DNA of 64,000 nucleotides from Bacteroidales bacterium WCE2008 (GTDB lineage: Bacteria; Bacteroidota; Bacteroidia; Bacteroidales; UBA932). Below the pieces are notes generated by a model. The model searched no databases. It had not been told where the DNA came from and saw nothing but the letters and a program-made list of their open reading frames with translations. The stretch lies in NCBI GenBank assembly GCA_900167925.1, contig FUZM01000001.1, forward strand, positions 310,001 to 374,000, in the 5' to 3' direction. Below are positions 1-7,307 of this stretch, piece after piece (the first letter of the stretch is position 1; each line of letters starts with the position of its first letter). The position numbers were made by a program, and so were the translations under genes.

Positions 1-365
1 AACCAATCCATTGCAGCGGGAAATCTGGAGGATACCAGCGTGAATCCTTCCAGACAGCCGTTCTCAAAGGTAATCTCGTCTCCGCTGTCTAGCGTCACGA
101 TAAGATAATGCAAGCCTGTGCAGGCTCCGTAGCACTCCTCATATTTCTCAATCTTGCCAAATTTATTCTCGATGCTTTTGAGAGCCAGCGCCCTTCCCTC
201 TGGAGTCAGCAACGGTGCGTCCTCGGGGATGTCAAGCCCTTCATATTTCGGAAGATTCGTGACGAAAACAGTGTCACCATAGTTTACCAGATCGAGATCC
301 TGGGCAATAGCCGTCATTCCTCCGGACAGAAGAAGAAATGCGAAAAGAATGAGAGTGCGTTTCAT
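1..365 (-). CDS. Secreted protein of unknown function, 3' end cut by window edge
   Basis: About 121 codons are visible; the reading frame is open to the left edge, so the C-terminus lies outside the window. It starts at ATG (363-365 on the minus strand) with a classical signal peptide (MKRTLILFAFLLLSGGMTAIAQ, cleavage likely after AIA or AQ). The mature part contains a segment with two cysteines four residues apart (ECYGAC) followed by a strand-rich stretch. It lies 70 nt downstream of the GH115 gene on the same strand and may belong to that operon. I do not recognise the family, and no enzyme motif is visible. The open frame and signal peptide make it a credible gene. Confidence 0.7.
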   Translation of the reverse strand, partial: MKRTLILFAFLLLSGGMTAIAQDLDLVNYGDTVFVTNLPKYEGLDIPEDAPLLTPEGRALALKSIENKFGKIEKYEECYGACTGLHYLIVTLDSGDEITFENGCLEGFTLVSSRFPAAMDW

Positions 366-435
366 ATGATATGTGTTATTATTTCGTGGACTCTTAGAAC
401 AACATGTATACCAATACGACGGTTTACATGAGAAA

Positions 436-2874
436 TTAATGAATGATCCTTATCTCCTGAATCACTACGCCCGGGTCTGGGAGATAAATCCGGAGCTTGT
501 GCCTTCCTCCCTCTGCCAGCCTGACGACCCTCTTCGAATAGCCCTGCAGCACATTCTTCCTCCATTCGGCCGTAAAATCCTCCGCATGGATCGAGAACAC
601 CTGCAGCTCGCCGCCGTCAATCCTTACAGCATATCTGGCGTTGCGTCCCTCATAGACATGAAGCGTCGGCAGCGTTCGGATCTCGATGACTTTCTCCCCG
701 GCCCCCGACTCTATTTCATACTCCACGAACGGCGCATCTTCCGGCCGTACGCAGCAGGACGTATCAAACGGCTGGATCAGCACCCCGTCCGAGAATCCCA
801 GTCCCCTGACCACGCTGATCCGTCCCTTGCCTTCATTCTTCGCACGGCGGAACGCCCTTGCGGGAATAATCTGCTCCGGAGCATCCATATTGTCGGAATA
901 ATACCAGTGGTAAGGACGCCAGCAGAAGAAATGGGACCATTTCCCGTCCAGCAGATCCTCATTATATTTCCGGGTCCAGCTGTCCAGCTCATGATAGGCA
1001 TTTTCGACCTCCCGCGCATCCTCAAGGGCGGAATCGTCGCCCCTTGAGGCGCGGACCATGCTGCGCCGGGACAGAAGCTGGTAACGGTTCAGCAGGGAAG
1101 CCCCGCGGACAGGGTACAGAAGCAGCTCGAAGTAAGCCGGCTTGAGGTAATCCGGTATGCTCTTCTCAAGCTGCCGCGCCCTGTCTTCAGCCGCCCGCCA
1201 CTCCTCTATGCGCCCATTGACATCATCCTCGGTGTAATCGACGAACCATACGTGGGAGTCCTTGCCCGAGGCCATGAGCCTGTAATAGCAAAGCTGTATG
1301 TCCGCCATCTCCTTTCCGGCCTCCTCCCCGAAAATATCCGAAAACCATTCTTCTGAATACTTCCAGGCCTTTTCCGGAGCCCATCTGTCTATGTCCCAGG
1401 CCAGGTCCATCGCAAAGGATATCTCCTTTTCCGCCGGCTTGATGTCGCCGACGTTGAACACCCATATCTTCCTCGCCCCGAAGGCATAGGCCTTGGTAAG
1501 CTCTGTGGAAATAAACGCAGGGGACAGAGGGCTGAGCCAGATCCATGATGCCGGATCCCCATGGTAGGAAAGATGGTAGTATATGCCGGCGCCGCCGCTG
1601 CGTTCCCGCTCCTGCGGGTTCGAGAGGTTGCGCGTGTAGCCATGTTTGTCGTCCGACCAGAGCAGGGTGACGTCGTCAGGGACCTCCAGGCCGTTGTGAT
1701 AAGCCTCCAGGACCTCTTCGTATGTACATAAGACCTGAGGAATATCCTCCACGGCCCCGCCGGCGTTGCGGCGGATAATGTCGCGCTGGTCCTGTATCGC
1801 CTGCTGCATCAGCCTGACCCTTTCCTCGGTAGTCCCGGCCCCCTCCATCGGATAGTCGTGGATGCCGCGAAGCCCGAGGGTATAGATATTCTCGTAACGC
1901 CCGTTCGCCTTCACCCTTTCTTCCCAGTAGCGGACCATATTTTCCCGGTTGGTGACATAGTTGAAATCACCCCAGGTCCCGGCGTTCTTCCATTCATCCT
2001 CGTTGTTGCGGAGCATCTGCTCGCAATGTGAGGATCCCATCACTATTGCATACTCATCGGCAAGCCGGGCATTCTCCGGATTGGCATTGAAGGCCCGGGT
2101 GCCATTGTGCATGGCGGGCCAGAGCAGGTTTCCCTTCAGGCGCAGCAGCAGCTCAAACACCTTCCTGTATGTTTTCGGGCCGACTTCCCCGCTTTCCTTG
2201 TCGAACGTCTGCTCCGCCCACAGAGCCCAGCCGCCAAAGCGCTCGTCGTTGATGAATATGCCTCTGTACTGAACTGAAGGCTCTCCCTGGACGAATCTTC
2301 CCGGCTGTACATAGAGCGTCTTGCGAGGTGCCGGGGCGACATCTGCCCACCAGTACCATGGAGAGACGCCGATGGCCCTGCTGAGGGTCGTAAGTCCATA
2401 GGCGGTGCCGCGCCTGTCGCTTCCGGCAACCACCAGGACAGGCTGGACATGACCAGGGATATGGACGGTCCTGACCAGAAAGGACTCCCACTTTCCGCTG
2501 ACGTCCGCCGTGCCCAGAAGCCCCATGTCCGCCAGTTCGTCAATAAGCCGGCTTCCTCCAAGAGTCCCGGCGACGACGGCCGCCCTGTCCGGCAGATCGG
2601 CCACGCAGCTTGAATGGATGACTTTTCCGCACTGTCCGGTCACACGCTCCATGTCGTCCGAGAGCATTTCGGAAGCGATCCTTATGACCATGGCATCGGC
2701 AGTGTCCAGACAGACTGCAGCTGGGCCTGAATCAGTGACCAGGGGGAACCAGCCTTTCCCGGGCTTTTCCGAGACGGCCGGGAATTGACCATCGGATGAT
2801 GGTTCATGGGAACATGCCGCCAGGGCGAGCGTAAGGGCGATGGCCGGCGAAAGGATGGACCGGAGTAATCTCAT
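436..2874 (-). CDS. GH115-type xylan alpha-1,2-glucuronidase, lipoprotein
   Basis: An 812-residue protein that starts with a lipoprotein signal (MRLLRSILSPAIALTLALAAC). The central part has GH115 hallmarks: a RGIFINDERFGGWALW segment, LKGNLLWPAMHNG, and a GSSHCEQML segment near residues 280-290. The family removes (4-O-methyl-)glucuronic acid from xylan or arabinogalactan side chains. The C-terminal roughly 150 residues form the beta-rich extra domain usual for the family, so the length fits. The gene starts 8 nt after the Stealth gene and is probably cotranscribed with it. It would act at the outer membrane or in the periplasm. No Sus transporter pair lies next to it, so its substrate must enter through a system elsewhere. 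The family call is confident; the exact substrate is inference. Confidence 0.88.
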   Translation of the reverse strand: MRLLRSILSPAIALTLALAACSHEPSSDGQFPAVSEKPGKGWFPLVTDSGPAAVCLDTADAMVIRIASEMLSDDMERVTGQCGKVIHSSCVADLPDRAAVVAGTLGGSRLIDELADMGLLGTADVSGKWESFLVRTVHIPGHVQPVLVVAGSDRRGTAYGLTTLSRAIGVSPWYWWADVAPAPRKTLYVQPGRFVQGEPSVQYRGIFINDERFGGWALWAEQTFDKESGEVGPKTYRKVFELLLRLKGNLLWPAMHNGTRAFNANPENARLADEYAIVMGSSHCEQMLRNNEDEWKNAGTWGDFNYVTNRENMVRYWEERVKANGRYENIYTLGLRGIHDYPMEGAGTTEERVRLMQQAIQDQRDIIRRNAGGAVEDIPQVLCTYEEVLEAYHNGLEVPDDVTLLWSDDKHGYTRNLSNPQERERSGGAGIYYHLSYHGDPASWIWLSPLSPAFISTELTKAYAFGARKIWVFNVGDIKPAEKEISFAMDLAWDIDRWAPEKAWKYSEEWFSDIFGEEAGKEMADIQLCYYRLMASGKDSHVWFVDYTEDDVNGRIEEWRAAEDRARQLEKSIPDYLKPAYFELLLYPVRGASLLNRYQLLSRRSMVRASRGDDSALEDAREVENAYHELDSWTRKYNEDLLDGKWSHFFCWRPYHWYYSDNMDAPEQIIPARAFRRAKNEGKGRISVVRGLGFSDGVLIQPFDTSCCVRPEDAPFVEYEIESGAGEKVIEIRTLPTLHVYEGRNARYAVRIDGGELQVFSIHAEDFTAEWRKNVLQGYSKRVVRLAEGGRHKLRIYLPDPGVVIQEIRIIH

Positions 2875-2882
2875 TGGTTTTG

Positions 2883-3851
2883 TTATTCGGAAGGCTTTAA
2901 TGAAAGCTTGGCCTCGATCCAGGAACGGATCATCTCGATGTCTTCTGCGGAAGCCTGGTCGATGCCGTTGAAGCAGCAGAACTTATACTTTTCCTGCCCG
3001 GCCTTGACTATCTTCTTATGCAGATAATCCGGCTTCGGTTTCGGTTCCATATATATAAGGACATCAGAATGCGGACGGACTTCGACCCGGCCCACCTTCT
3101 GAAGCGCCAGATACTCCAGTTCCTGCGTCTGGTACTGCGAAGGATGCCTGAACTTGTCGCGGATATTGGATACCAGATGCTCCGGGTGGGCGGAATAGAA
3201 TTCTTCGAAGAAACTGCGGCGAAGCCCTCGCGGGGTATGTCCCAGATAGAGGATGTACTTCTTCTGGCCCACAATATCCGCGGCGACCAGCATCATACGC
3301 TTGAAAGTGCAGGCTTCATGTCCGATCTTCAGGCTCTTCAGCTTGCCCATCAGCCTCGCCCACGGAGCGCAGTACCGTCCCGCGTAGCAGATCGGATCTC
3401 CGGCCGGAGTAAAGAAATCTGACGGAGAACATGGTTTCAGCAGCACGAAATCGTCGTTCAGAAGAATGAAATGCTCGCTGAGCCCCGGAATCCTCCACAT
3501 CATCGTCTCGATCGAAGTCGAATTGAAGACCGGAAGATACTCTTCGTAGCCCTTGAAGATGGTCTTATGGTCCACAATCTCGTATGGAATATGTCCGGAT
3601 GGAAAATTCTTCTCCAGGAACGGGTCCAGATGCGGATCCTGTCCGTCTGTAATGATATATATCTTATGCAGGAAAGACGCGAAGCGGTTGAGCGAGGCGA
3701 TGCACCAGAAGATCTCTCCGACGTTGGCATACCTCGTGGCACCGGCGACGTCGCTCATCTTTAAAGCGTCAGCGGGGGCATATTTGCTCCTCTTTGCAGT
3801 CAGTACAGGATCGTTACCGTCGACCCAAAGCAATACAGCGTCAATTTGCAT
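2883..3851 (-). CDS. Stealth-family sugar-phosphate transferase
   Basis: About 322 residues from ATG at 3851; a TTG two codons upstream is less likely. The N-terminus carries conserved region 1 of Stealth proteins (IDAVLLWVDGNDP), followed by a CR2-like block (FNSTSIETMMWRIPGLSEHF, then LLNDDFVLLKP) and a CR3-like part with HTPRGLRRSF. Stealth proteins, including human GNPTAB and bacterial capsule polymerases, transfer hexose-1-phosphate to sugars and form phosphodiester-linked polysaccharide. There is no signal peptide, so it is cytoplasmic or peripheral at the membrane. It heads a small minus-strand operon with the GH115 gene, an unexpected pairing. It diverges from the vWA lipoprotein gene and has a TACTTTTG -7 box upstream at 3874-3881. 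The acceptor is unknown. Confidence 0.87.
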   Translation of the reverse strand: MQIDAVLLWVDGNDPVLTAKRSKYAPADALKMSDVAGATRYANVGEIFWCIASLNRFASFLHKIYIITDGQDPHLDPFLEKNFPSGHIPYEIVDHKTIFKGYEEYLPVFNSTSIETMMWRIPGLSEHFILLNDDFVLLKPCSPSDFFTPAGDPICYAGRYCAPWARLMGKLKSLKIGHEACTFKRMMLVAADIVGQKKYILYLGHTPRGLRRSFFEEFYSAHPEHLVSNIRDKFRHPSQYQTQELEYLALQKVGRVEVRPHSDVLIYMEPKPKPDYLHKKIVKAGQEKYKFCCFNGIDQASAEDIEMIRSWIEAKLSLKPSE

Positions 3852-3873
3852 AATCAATCCGTTTAGTCAGAGA

Positions 3874-3881
3874 CAAAAGTA
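3874..3881 (-). promoter_or_regulatory. Putative -7 promoter box for the Stealth operon
   Basis: Reads TACTTTTG on the minus strand, an exact match to the Bacteroidota TAnnTTTG element, about 22 nt upstream of the chosen Stealth start. No TTTG -33 box was found at the expected distance, so this is moderate support only. Confidence 0.5.
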
Positions 3882-3953
3882 ATGAAAATACTTCATAAAC
3901 CATGCAAGGAATCGGCAATCAGGAATTATGATAATGTGAAAACAACAGATAAT

Positions 3954-5156
3954 ATGAAAAAGATAATCCTTCTATTTGCTATTGCCGCAGCCGCAGTCTC
4001 TTGCTGCAAAGATGGCCATCATCTCGATACAAGAAACAGATACACAGAAGATTATTACAGGGGCTGGGGCACAAGCGATGGTGGAACCCAGGCAGGTCCC
4101 GGCGTCCTCACCGCCTCCGAATGGAACGACCTCTCCAACTGGAATCTCTGGAGCAAGCTCATGACGACCGAGACCAGCGAAAACGGCGAAGGGTTCAGCG
4201 AATTCTCCGACTTCTGGGGCCTCTACACCGGCAACAGAGTCGCCGTCCATGTTGCGGCATCCAACGGGACTGACGCCATCGACGCCAAGGTAGAACTGCT
4301 GCGCGACGGCCAGACGATCTGGGAGACCAGGACCGACAACAAGGGAAATGCCTCCCTCTGGGTCGACGTTACCGTCCCTACAGCCAGTCAGACTGCCATC
4401 GAAAAAGAAAGACTCACCATAAAGATCGGGGGAGAACTGATGCAAGGTAATCCCGATATCACCAACTGGGATGCAAACGGACAGGTCATGACCAACGACT
4501 ATACAATTGTAGCCCCGGCGCCCGAAGGAACTGCCGACATCGCCTTCATCGTCGATGCGACCGGCTCCATGATCGATGAAATCGACTTTCTCAAGAGCGA
4601 CCTCGTCTCGATCCTCAACGTCGTTTCCAATGATCATGACAACGTCGCCCTGCGCACAGGAATGGTCTTCTACAGAGACGAAGGCGACGATTATGTTACC
4701 AAGACATTCGACTTCGTAGGTGACTTCGCCAAAGCGGCCGATTACGTCCGCCAGCAGCATGCCAACGGCGGCGGAGACACTCCGGAAGCTGTCGACAGAG
4801 CCCTCGAAACAGCGCTGTCAGAACTCTCGTGGAGCCAGTCCGCCCGTGCCCGCCTCGCATTCCTGATCCTGGACGCTCCGGCCCATAAAGAAGCATCCGT
4901 AATACAGTCGCTGCAGGGCAGTATCGCCGCATTCGCTGCAAAAGGCATCAGAATCATTCCGATCTTCTGCTCAAGCGACGAGAAGAGCTGCGAACTCATG
5001 TCCCGTCAGTTTGCGATCCTGACCGGCGGCACATATGTCTACCTGACTAACGACAGCGGCGTCGGAAACGGTCATATCGAGGCCAGCACCGGAGATACCG
5101 AAGTCGAGAAGCTCAACGATCTCGTCATCCGCCTCATTAACGAATATATCGGATAA
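3954..5156 (+). CDS. vWA-domain lipoprotein
   Basis: About 400 residues from ATG 3954. An in-frame ATG at 3882 would add 24 residues before the signal peptide and is rejected, because MKKIILLFAIAAAAVSC is a complete lipoprotein signal. Residues 195-395 form a von Willebrand factor A domain: the MIDAS start is DATGSM at residue 201 (D-x-T-x-S type) and the later metal-site segment is GGGDTPEAVDRAL. The region before it (residues 60-160) is beta-rich with an Ig-like pattern. vWA domains bind proteins or ligands through a divalent metal; the partner here is unknown. It is followed after 32 nt by the FKBP gene, with a small hairpin in the gap. Surface or periplasmic location is inferred from the lipobox. 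Confidence 0.88.
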   Translation: MKKIILLFAIAAAAVSCCKDGHHLDTRNRYTEDYYRGWGTSDGGTQAGPGVLTASEWNDLSNWNLWSKLMTTETSENGEGFSEFSDFWGLYTGNRVAVHVAASNGTDAIDAKVELLRDGQTIWETRTDNKGNASLWVDVTVPTASQTAIEKERLTIKIGGELMQGNPDITNWDANGQVMTNDYTIVAPAPEGTADIAFIVDATGSMIDEIDFLKSDLVSILNVVSNDHDNVALRTGMVFYRDEGDDYVTKTFDFVGDFAKAADYVRQQHANGGGDTPEAVDRALETALSELSWSQSARARLAFLILDAPAHKEASVIQSLQGSIAAFAAKGIRIIPIFCSSDEKSCELMSRQFAILTGGTYVYLTNDSGVGNGHIEASTGDTEVEKLNDLVIRLINEYIG

Positions 5157-5164
5157 AATACCTA

Positions 5165-5186
5165 TCTTGCGGTTAAATACGCAAGA
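5165..5186 (+). other. Short hairpin between vWA and FKBP genes
   Basis: A perfect 7-bp inverted repeat (TCTTGCG / CGCAAGA) with an 8-nt loop fills the 32-nt gap just before the FKBP start. No T-tract follows, so it is not a clear terminator; it could stabilise or partly attenuate the transcript. Confidence 0.4.
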
Positions 5187-5188
5187 CG

Positions 5189-5611
5189 ATGAGCAGGAAC
5201 AGACACCCGAAGAAAAATAACGGATATAAGCTCGCCAACGAGGAATTCCTGAAAGAAAAGGCGCTTGAAGAGGGCGTGAAGGTACTCGACAATGGCGTGA
5301 TAATGAAACAGATCGAGGTCGGACATGGTACAAAATGTCCGACCCCGAATGGTATTGTGTATGTCCGTTATACAGGCCGGCTAATAGACGGTACTGTATT
5401 CGATACGACAGAGAATGATCCGCTTCCGGCCCTCTTCCTTGTCCGCGACCTTATCATGGGGTGGCAGATTGCCCTTACGCGAATGCATGAGGGAGACAGG
5501 TACGAGGTGACCATCCCGGCAAAATGGGCTTACGGGCCTGCGAAGATGGACGATATCCCTGCCTGGAGCACTCTGGTCTTCGATCTCGAACTTGTCAAGA
5601 TCGAGAGGTGA
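5189..5611 (+). CDS. FKBP-type peptidyl-prolyl cis-trans isomerase
   Basis: A 140-residue single-domain FKBP. The strands are in the usual order: GIVYVRYTGRLIDGTVFDTT (about 55-74), the loop MGWQIALTRMHEGDRYEVTI, AKWAYGPA, then the last strand TLVFDLELVKI. FKBPs isomerise X-Pro bonds and help proteins fold. There is no signal peptide, and the N-terminus is basic (MSRNRHPKKNNG), so it is probably cytoplasmic, unlike the exported FKBPs common in this phylum. It follows the vWA gene by 32 nt and ends 2 nt from the convergent lipoprotein gene. The family call is secure. Confidence 0.9.
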   Translation: MSRNRHPKKNNGYKLANEEFLKEKALEEGVKVLDNGVIMKQIEVGHGTKCPTPNGIVYVRYTGRLIDGTVFDTTENDPLPALFLVRDLIMGWQIALTRMHEGDRYEVTIPAKWAYGPAKMDDIPAWSTLVFDLELVKIER

Positions 5612-5613
5612 CA

Positions 5614-6993
5614 TCAATACTCGCAGACGAGTCTGCCGGCGGCATAGTCCCAGAAGGTGAAATTTCTGTTTTCGATGATACTGGACGTGAATGAAACGGA
5701 ATTCATGTTCATGACACACCGCTTGTCATATGTGTTGCCGTAGGTGTCTGATTCGGCCTCGTTAGCCCAGAAAATGACAGCCGAATCGATGCTGTAGTTC
5801 CAGTCATAGCCGTCATCCCTATACCTTTCGTATCCTCCGGCTCCCATGAATATGCTGTTTTCTCCATTGGAGAAGGTGATGCCATTGATGGAGCCTTCAA
5901 CCCAAGTCTTGGAGCAGCTGTAGTACAGCTCATAGATCTCATCTCTTGTCGGGGAACGCCATCCGGCCCATTCAGGCCACCCGTTCTGGTCGTAGCTGTA
6001 TGCATCTCTTTCATCCACGTTGCGGTTGTATTCGTAAGGGGAAGATGCGCCATAATTCCTGTCGGACCATCTTACGCTAAGCCCCATGTCTATCCACGTA
6101 TGGCCGCTCAGTGTTCCGCTTGCGGCAGAAGCAGCCTGGGCATCGGTGATAGTAAAGCTCTTTCCATACACGACTCCTGCGTCGTAATCGGCATCATGCG
6201 AGGACACACACCTGGCGAAAGCTTTATTGTTGGCATCTACGGCGTGCGCATACAAGTTTGCAGTAGTCTTGTCATATACTGCGAGATAACCGGTATAACC
6301 GTTCGCGGCATCTCCGGCCGCATCTACCAGGATGGTCTCGGTAGTGGACTCGCTTCCTGAGACAGCCCCGTCGGCGGAGATGGTGACGGTCTTATATATG
6401 CCGCCGGCGGAATTCAATCCTATGGAAGCAATTGCCTCAGATGGATTATTGAACCTGATTCTGATATAGCTGAGCATATGGGTGGTCAGCCCGGTAATGT
6501 CAGCATGCTCCTGTCCGGATACAAGCGAAACAGTCGATCCCTTCAGTATGTCGTGTTCCATCGCATCGGCAAGGGTCGCGCCTCCAGGTTCGTTCAGGTT
6601 GAGGGTTATGCTTCCGTCGCTTACGCTGACGAATCCCTTGGTAAGAGCGCTGCCGCTGACCGCATACGGAGTGTAGTTTCCTGCAACTACAGGGTCGGTA
6701 GAAGAGAATGTTCCTTCAGAAGTACCTGCTCCATCGCTCAGGGTAAGGGCGATAGTGGTGCCGTCACTCTTGATAAGGAAAATCTTGTCGCCTGTTTCCC
6801 ATGTGGCGTCCGTCGTTCCGTAGGCGACCTTGGTATCTGCCGATACCGGGGCCTCTCCATGCCTGGCCGATACGGTAAGTGTGGAAACAGTTTCTGGCTC
6901 TGCCGGAATTACTTCCATCGGAGTTTCCTTGGAGCATCCTGCTGCGATTGCAAGCAATGATGCGAATGCTGAAATGACTGATGTTTTTTTCAT
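5614..6993 (-). CDS. Fimbrillin-like lipoprotein with C-terminal FISUMP/Lcl-like domain
   Basis: About 459 residues from ATG 6993. A GTG start at 7044 in the same frame would run through the preceding small ORF and lacks a signal peptide, so it is rejected. MKKTSVISAFASLLAIAAGC is a lipoprotein signal. Residues 20-290 are beta-rich and resemble fimbrillin-type domains (TKVAYGTTDATWETGDKIFL; LTTHMLSYIRIRF). The C-terminal about 165 residues start with HTWIDMGLSVRW and include WRSPTRDEIYEL and SIFMGAGGY, typical of FISUMP/Lcl-like lectin-fold domains on Bacteroidota surface proteins. The role is probably a surface adhesin or pilus-like component. Its start lies 4 nt after the stop of the small ORF, so the two are probably translationally coupled. 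Confidence 0.85.
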   Translation of the reverse strand: MKKTSVISAFASLLAIAAGCSKETPMEVIPAEPETVSTLTVSARHGEAPVSADTKVAYGTTDATWETGDKIFLIKSDGTTIALTLSDGAGTSEGTFSSTDPVVAGNYTPYAVSGSALTKGFVSVSDGSITLNLNEPGGATLADAMEHDILKGSTVSLVSGQEHADITGLTTHMLSYIRIRFNNPSEAIASIGLNSAGGIYKTVTISADGAVSGSESTTETILVDAAGDAANGYTGYLAVYDKTTANLYAHAVDANNKAFARCVSSHDADYDAGVVYGKSFTITDAQAASAASGTLSGHTWIDMGLSVRWSDRNYGASSPYEYNRNVDERDAYSYDQNGWPEWAGWRSPTRDEIYELYYSCSKTWVEGSINGITFSNGENSIFMGAGGYERYRDDGYDWNYSIDSAVIFWANEAESDTYGNTYDKRCVMNMNSVSFTSSIIENRNFTFWDYAAGRLVCEY

Positions 6994-6997
6994 AGTT

Positions 6998-7158
6998 TTA
7001 CCAGATTGAAGTTCCGTTACTGTCGGCGTTGGATTCGTCGACACCTGCGCCGAAAAGGCTGGCGCTGCCGCTTGCTGCGAGGATGTTCGTCTCGACAGTC
7101 AACTCCGTGATCTCGACCCGAGGGACGGAGTAAATCTCTTTTCTGATAGTTTTCATGT
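6998..7158 (-). CDS. Small protein of about 53 aa, possibly made by -1 ribosomal frameshifting
   Basis: From ATG 7158 the zero frame gives only 19 codons (stop at 7099-7101). The stretch that looks like a real protein (EIYSVPRVEITELTVETNIL and on to SNGTSIW, stop TAA at 6998-7000) is in the -1 frame, and the two join exactly at the heptamer A AAA AAG. The joined product begins MKTIRKKEIYSVPRVEI, which resembles the short MK-x-I-RKEIY...E proteins often found beside fimbrillin-like lipoproteins in Bacteroidota (recalled, not searched). It ends 4 nt before the lipoprotein start. Alternatives: a plain frameshift mutation or a sequencing error in the A6 run. No function is known. Confidence 0.55.
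7102..7144 (-). other. Candidate -1 frameshift signal: slippery heptamer plus stem-loop
   Basis: On the minus strand, AAAAAAG (complement of 7138-7144) sits in frame as A AAA AAG. After a 6-nt spacer comes a stem ACTCCGT/ACGGAGT (complement of 7125-7131 and 7102-7108), whose loop contains a second small stem CTCG-GGT-CGAG (7112-7122). Heptamer, spacer length and downstream structure match the layout of known bacterial -1 frameshift sites such as dnaX and IS3-family elements. Function is inferred. Confidence 0.5.
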
Positions 7159-7280
7159 TTTTGTCAATTATGTTTTTAGTCCACGGAAGCTAAGTTAGCT
7201 GTAGTATGTCCCATCTGGTTTTCAAATCCTAAAAACAGACTTTCTTTTTGAGAATATGAAAGTCTTTCGGAAGTATTTGC

Positions 7281-7288
7281 TATATTTG
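7281..7288 (+). promoter_or_regulatory. Putative -7 promoter box of the kelch-AraC gene
   Basis: TATATTTG matches TAnnTTTG and lies about 20 nt before the ATG at 7308. No TTTG -33 box sits at the usual distance. Confidence 0.5.
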
Positions 7289-7307
7289 GATACTTAAACT
7301 AAGGCCA

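Noticed and set aside
5614..7044. Longer GTG start for the fimbrillin-like lipoprotein
   Set aside because: It would place 17 residues before the lipoprotein signal and overlaps the small ORF; ATG 6993 gives a complete lipobox.
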